Origin: Bacteroidia bacterium
GTDB lineage: Bacteria > Bacteroidota > Bacteroidia > UKL13-3
Length of the DNA stretch: 64,000 nt
Assembly (NCBI GenBank): GCA_020049855.1
Contig: JAGVLJ010000001.1
Location: 1 to 64,000 of the forward strand
Direction: 5' to 3'
In this document: one piece after another, positions 59,557 to 64,000 of the stretch
Position numbering within the stretch: the first letter of the stretch is position 1
Layout of the letters: each line of letters begins with the position of its first letter
Translations under genes and position numbers: made by a program
The notes under the pieces: model-generated
Told to the model about the DNA's origin: nothing
Database searches by the model: none
The model's input: only the letters and a program-made list of their open reading frames with translations

Positions 59557-61584
59557 TCATTTCAGGAGTATTGGTCCGCAAAGGTTATGTTCTACCATCC
59601 ACTTGCTGCATTGTATCATGCTCATGGCATAGGTTTTCATGCTGTCGGCTTTTGCTTTTTCGGTCTTCAGCTTATTCACCGGATCGTTTTTCACGTAATC
59701 ATACAATGATTCTTCACCATGTTGCCGCCATTCATAAAAACGGTGGTGGTCAATACAGCCTATTTTATCATCGGCCGAAAACATGATGTATGGCCGCTTT
59801 TCCCTGAGTAAATCTATTCCAAACGTGTTGTTTACATAACTGAATTTTAACAGCCCCATCAACGTTGGAAAAACATCCAGCTGCCCGCCTATCATGGTAT
59901 AAGCTGTTGGTTTTATAAACGAGGTGTCAGGCGAAAAAATAATGAACGGAACATGGTGGTAACTCAGGGGCATATCATAAGGGGTGCTTCCTACTACTGC
60001 GCCATGGTCGGCAATAAAAATAAAAACGGTATTGGCGTACCAATTTTCTTTTTTTGCCAGTTCAAGAAAATAGCCGATAGACCAATCGGCATACTCCACA
60101 ATTTGCGTTTGAATAGCACCAGGCCCGGGTTTAAACGGAATATTATCGGGCAGTACATAGGGCCCATGATCGCTGGTAGTTAGCATGGTTGCAAAAAACG
60201 GTTTTCCCTGTTCTGCTATTTTCCGTATTTGGGGAATAGAAAACTCAAACATAAAATGATCGGGCACCCCAAAAATAGAATGTACCCTGCTTTTGGGATA
60301 GTCCTTTTGTGCTATAATGCGGTCAAAATTATTTTGGCCAAGAAACCCTCCTGCATTGTCAAATGTTTCAAAGTGAGTAGTGAAATAGGTAGTGCTGTAC
60401 CCATATTGTTTCATCACCCACGGAAAACCGCTGTAGTATGGAACTTTTAATACACTCATAGAATGCTCGCGCATAAATGGCGGGTATGAAAACAGCGTTC
60501 CGTAAATGCCATTATAGGTATGTTTACCGGCCGAGTAAATGTGGTCAAAGCTCAGCGATATTTTTGCCAAACTGTCAAGTATGGGTGTAAGGTTTTGTTT
60601 GTTTCCATATCGCCCCATTTTGCTGGCCGACATACTTTCCATTAACACCAACACCACGTTTTTTTTTATCGGTTCTACATCGTACACCATGTTGCGGGCC
60701 AAGGGCGACTCATAGCCCGAAAGGGTGGTGCCTAAATAACTGCGTACATTGGTTATGGCCTGCTGTTCGTTTATCAAAACAACCTTGTCAAAATAACTTA
60801 CCATTAAGGTGAACACCGGATTTAATCCAAGTTGATTGGAAACAGCATAGTTGCACACAAAAGCATTTTCAATGCGTATGGGAGCCTGCTTTCTTCCTCT
60901 GATGCCTAAAAACAACACAAATAAAAACAACAATGCTATTGAAATTCGTTTTGCATAAAATTGTGCCGGACGGGTAATAACCGACCGGTCTGGATCATCA
61001 GCAAAAAAAGAGTGCAGCCTTATTTTTGTAAACCGAACAAATAACCATAACAGTATGAGAAAAAGAAAAAAGTAGCTAAAATAGCTAGACTCCTGAACAA
61101 TCATGCTTGCCACAAAACCCGGTGTACTCATCCAGTTAAACACCGCTGCCGTAAGGCGCGAAACGTTGTAATGAAAATAGGGAATATCGGCTGCACAAAT
61201 AAAAAATGCCAGCGTGTACATAATAATTATATAGTACCAAAAAACCCTGTACAGCCTACCAATATTTTTGGTTTCAAACAGCCATGCTATGGTTAACACC
61301 AAAGCGGGAAGTGCAAGTAAATAACAACTCACTACCGAATCGAACAACACGCCCTTTTCAAATCCCCACCAGTTAAATAATATTTTGGCGTTAAGCGGCA
61401 TTTCCTCCATCAGGTTTAATGATGTAACAAACAATACCACTCTGAAAATCGAGAATAATACAAGACCCCTCAGGTAAACAATCAATATAAACTGAATATG
61501 TCTGGGAAGTAACTGAAACGCTTTTCGGATATATTTTCTCAAAAATGGTGCTTTATTCGAAAGCAATATTACTAAATCAAGCAC
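59557..61584 (-). CDS. LTA synthase/sulfatase-family membrane protein
   Basis: Multi-TM N-terminus; NVVLVLMESMSASKMGRYG, ADHGAVVG, MSLSYHHVPFIIFSP. Confidence 0.85.
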   Translation of the reverse strand: MLDLVILLSNKAPFLRKYIRKAFQLLPRHIQFILIVYLRGLVLFSIFRVVLFVTSLNLMEEMPLNAKILFNWWGFEKGVLFDSVVSCYLLALPALVLTIAWLFETKNIGRLYRVFWYYIIIMYTLAFFICAADIPYFHYNVSRLTAAVFNWMSTPGFVASMIVQESSYFSYFFLFLILLWLFVRFTKIRLHSFFADDPDRSVITRPAQFYAKRISIALLFLFVLFLGIRGRKQAPIRIENAFVCNYAVSNQLGLNPVFTLMVSYFDKVVLINEQQAITNVRSYLGTTLSGYESPLARNMVYDVEPIKKNVVLVLMESMSASKMGRYGNKQNLTPILDSLAKISLSFDHIYSAGKHTYNGIYGTLFSYPPFMREHSMSVLKVPYYSGFPWVMKQYGYSTTYFTTHFETFDNAGGFLGQNNFDRIIAQKDYPKSRVHSIFGVPDHFMFEFSIPQIRKIAEQGKPFFATMLTTSDHGPYVLPDNIPFKPGPGAIQTQIVEYADWSIGYFLELAKKENWYANTVFIFIADHGAVVGSTPYDMPLSYHHVPFIIFSPDTSFIKPTAYTMIGGQLDVFPTLMGLLKFSYVNNTFGIDLLREKRPYIMFSADDKIGCIDHHRFYEWRQHGEESLYDYVKNDPVNKLKTEKAKADSMKTYAMSMIQCSKWMVEHNLCGPILLK

Positions 61585-61633
61585 ACAAGTTTAAGCTCGG
61601 TTCACTTTATTTCCTGTATAATTTTTTTTAATT

Positions 61634-62209
61634 TTGACGGTGCATAACATTGAACCGCATTTTAACTGGAGAGATTTGTACAAGGCCGAGGAAGACCCCG
61701 CCTCCCCGTTTTTTGAACGGGAGTACAGTGAATTTGAGTACACCAATCAGGTATATAACTACCTGCTGCACCCGCAGTGGGACGATATTGGCTCCAACAC
61801 CTTGTACCTGAAAATTTTGTTTACCGACTACGAGGAGGGCTTTACCATTTTTGAATTAATTGGCGAATGGAACGATGCTATTAACAACGATGTGATGCTG
61901 CTGAAGCGCGATATAGCCGAGCTGCTGATGGAAGACGGAATAAATAAATTTATTTTAATTGGTGAAAACGTGCTCAACTTTCACAGCTCTGACGACAGCT
62001 ACTACGAAGAGTGGTTTCAGGACGTGGATAACGGCTGGATTGCAGCCATCAATTTTCAGGAACATGTACTGCACGAATTTAGACACAGCCATATAGATTA
62101 TTACCTGAATTTTGGCGGAGAGCTGGATAATTTGCCCTGGAGAAAATTCTCGCCACAGCAGTTTTATCAAAAAGTAAAAGAGGTATTGAGCCGCAGGTTG
62201 CCCGCTTAA
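61634..62209 (+). CDS. Conserved hypothetical protein
   Basis: Intact 191-aa acidic, aromatic-rich ORF between well-defined genes. Confidence 0.6.
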   Translation: MTVHNIEPHFNWRDLYKAEEDPASPFFEREYSEFEYTNQVYNYLLHPQWDDIGSNTLYLKILFTDYEEGFTIFELIGEWNDAINNDVMLLKRDIAELLMEDGINKFILIGENVLNFHSSDDSYYEEWFQDVDNGWIAAINFQEHVLHEFRHSHIDYYLNFGGELDNLPWRKFSPQQFYQKVKEVLSRRLPA

Positions 62210-62215
62210 CCGGTG

Positions 62216-62542
62216 TTAAACCGCAAAGCTCTCGCCACAACTGCAGGTACGGCTGGCATTGGGGTTGTTGAAAGCAAATCCTTTTCCATTAAGTCCGTCA
62301 GAAAAATCGAGCTCGGTGCCAAACAGGTACAACATGCTGCGCATATCTACTACTACTTTCACCCCCTCGGTATTAAACTCCTGGTCTCCGGCTTTTAACT
62401 CCTTATCAAAATCCAAATCGTAGGATAACCCCGAGCAGCCCCCGCTTTTCACGGAAACACGCAGAAAATACTGCTCATCGTAATTCGACTCGCTGCGAAG
62501 GTTTACTAAACGGCTTTTTGCTTTTTCTGTTACTGTAATCAT
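62216..62542 (-). CDS. Iron-sulfur cluster assembly accessory protein (IscA/HesB family)
   Basis: LRVSVKSGGCSGLSYDLDFD... and C-terminal NASRTCSCGESFAV. Confidence 0.92.
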   Translation of the reverse strand: MITVTEKAKSRLVNLRSESNYDEQYFLRVSVKSGGCSGLSYDLDFDKELKAGDQEFNTEGVKVVVDMRSMLYLFGTELDFSDGLNGKGFAFNNPNASRTCSCGESFAV

Positions 62543-62639
62543 GGCTTGTTGCCTGTTGAACTAGGGCACAAAGGTAGAATAATTCTAAATAACATGCGCT
62601 ATATTCCCTCATTTTCTCTTTTTACCCTTACTTTGCCTT

Positions 62640-63047
62640 ATGAACCTGCGTAAAATTGAACATTTGGGCATAGCCGTAAAAGACCTGGAGGCTTCTAAAA
62701 AACTGTTTGCCGCCCTGCTGGGCACCACCTGTTACAAAGAAGAAGAAGTTGCTTCAGAACACGTTAAAACGGCTTTTTTCGGTACGGGAGAGAGTAAGGT
62801 GGAACTGCTGCAGGCTACCTCGCCCCAAAGCCCCATTGGCAAATTTATTGAGAAAAAAGGAGAGGGCATTCACCATATTGCGTTTGATGTAGCAGATATT
62901 GATGCCGAAATAACTCGGCTGAAAGCCGAAGGGTTCCAGTTTATCAGCGAAACCCCCAAAGACGGGGCCGACAATAAACGGATTGTTTTTTTACACCCCA
63001 AAAGCACCAACGGAATATTGGTAGAGTTGTGCCAGGAGCGCAAATAA
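62640..63047 (+). CDS. mce: Methylmalonyl-CoA epimerase
   Basis: MNLRKIEHLGIAVKDLEASKKLFAALLGTTCY...GIHHIAFDVADIDAEITRLKAEGFQFISETPKDGADNKRIVFLHPKSTNGILVELCQ. Confidence 0.92.
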   Translation: MNLRKIEHLGIAVKDLEASKKLFAALLGTTCYKEEEVASEHVKTAFFGTGESKVELLQATSPQSPIGKFIEKKGEGIHHIAFDVADIDAEITRLKAEGFQFISETPKDGADNKRIVFLHPKSTNGILVELCQERK

Positions 63048-63067
63048 TGTTTGAGTGCCGGTGCCGG

Positions 63068-63925
63068 CTATTCAACGTGATATTCTTTTCTCAAGGTATT
63101 TATTAAGATCTCTGCATCTTTATCCATTTGTTTCAAGCGTTCATTATAAAAGATAACAACTGCACCGTAAAAAACGACCTTATTCCCAAATACAATTAGC
63201 TTTGACTTATCATTGTTTAACAGTTTAGGATCAGCAGCAGGCTCGTTGTATTTACCCAGATTATAATTTTTAAAATTGAAAAGCTCAAACGCTAACTTTC
63301 CTAATTCAAACTGTGACATCTCATAGAATTCCTGTTGTTCCTTTATTTTTTTTCCGGCATCATCATACTTTATAATTCTGTCCACAGCCCCTTTTTTTCT
63401 TATTAGCCTCATACCACCCGAATTTTTTAATTGTGACAAAGTCCTTTCTGTAGGGCTCACTACAGATGGATGTGTAAGCGCTGCCCTATAGAGCCTGTAT
63501 ATCGCTGAATCCTGGTTTTTCGCAGCATCATAATTAAAACAAAGTTGTGCAAGTGAATCCATCTTAAGCGCCCTTTGTTTATTAAGGGATATAGCAGCGT
63601 GAATACTTACCATATCTGTTTCTGCATCTTCAATCATGGATATAATGAATTCCTTTTCCCGATTATGTTCGATGGTATGTTCCAGTTGATACTCTGCTAA
63701 AAAGCCACAGAATACAGCAAGAAAAAGCATTAAAAATTCCCATAAATAAGATTTCCAATTTTTCTTACCATGAGCATGTGAGTGGTGATGTACTTCCATA
63801 TTTTCAGTTTCCCGGATGGGGTTAATGGTTCCTGTGTCAGTAGCCGGAATAAATTCGCCTGAAGGATTTTCCGGTTCCATATTCTTCGGGTTGTCTAAAG
63901 GTTCTTCCTCTGTAGGGTCTGCCAT
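63068..63925 (-). CDS. Single-TM hypothetical protein
   Basis: HHHSHAHGKKNWKSYLWEFLMLFLAVFCGFLAEYQLEHTIEHNREKEFI; no confident function. Confidence 0.6.
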   Translation of the reverse strand: MADPTEEEPLDNPKNMEPENPSGEFIPATDTGTINPIRETENMEVHHHSHAHGKKNWKSYLWEFLMLFLAVFCGFLAEYQLEHTIEHNREKEFIISMIEDAETDMVSIHAAISLNKQRALKMDSLAQLCFNYDAAKNQDSAIYRLYRAALTHPSVVSPTERTLSQLKNSGGMRLIRKKGAVDRIIKYDDAGKKIKEQQEFYEMSQFELGKLAFELFNFKNYNLGKYNEPAADPKLLNNDKSKLIVFGNKVVFYGAVVIFYNERLKQMDKDAEILINTLRKEYHVE

Positions 63926-64000
63926 TTACTTTAAATTATTTCTGCATGACGCACAACGTCAGCATCCGCAAGGGCGGGATAAGATGTGATAAACTCATTC

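Noticed and set aside
1-64000. tRNA or rRNA genes
   Set aside because: No cloverleaf or rRNA-like segments recognised by eye; tRNAscan-SE would be needed to exclude them formally.

Overview
A 64 kb chromosomal window from a Bacteroidota genome. Supporting signs are the short RpoD, type IX secretion (T9SS) type A and type B C-terminal domains, LytTR signalling, TAnnTTTG -7 promoter boxes and AT-rich intergenic DNA. It carries a housekeeping backbone (pssA, purS, rpoD, feoAB, xerD, aroQ, rlmD, asnS, rpoN, cysS, mce, an IscA-like gene) interspersed with accessory surface and signalling loci. The main candidate novelties are as follows. (1) An XRE-regulated surface locus with two copies of a near-identical palindromic operator (ATATTCCAA-A-TTGGAATAT), each between an XRE gene and a divergent secreted-protein gene. 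In one copy a 10-nt poly-C tract near the start of the secreted-protein gene puts the start codon out of frame, which suggests phase variation (9 C = ON). That gene is tightly followed by a GH16/T9SS gene and an outer-membrane protein gene. (2) A translationally coupled four-gene cascade of TPR histidine kinase, TPR pseudokinase (catalytic His replaced by Thr), degenerate LytS-like protein and LytTR regulator. It lies next to a giant ~2815-aa T9SS protein with 27 repeat modules. (3) An ECF sigma gene overlapping a gene for a single-TM, long-linker, beta-barrel protein, resembling dual-membrane-spanning anti-sigma factors. (4) A small ORF, a papain-like peptidase candidate and an ImmA/IrrE peptidase with a broken N-terminus, at what looks like a rearrangement junction. 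All calls come from reading the sequence and supplied translations; no database searches were run.
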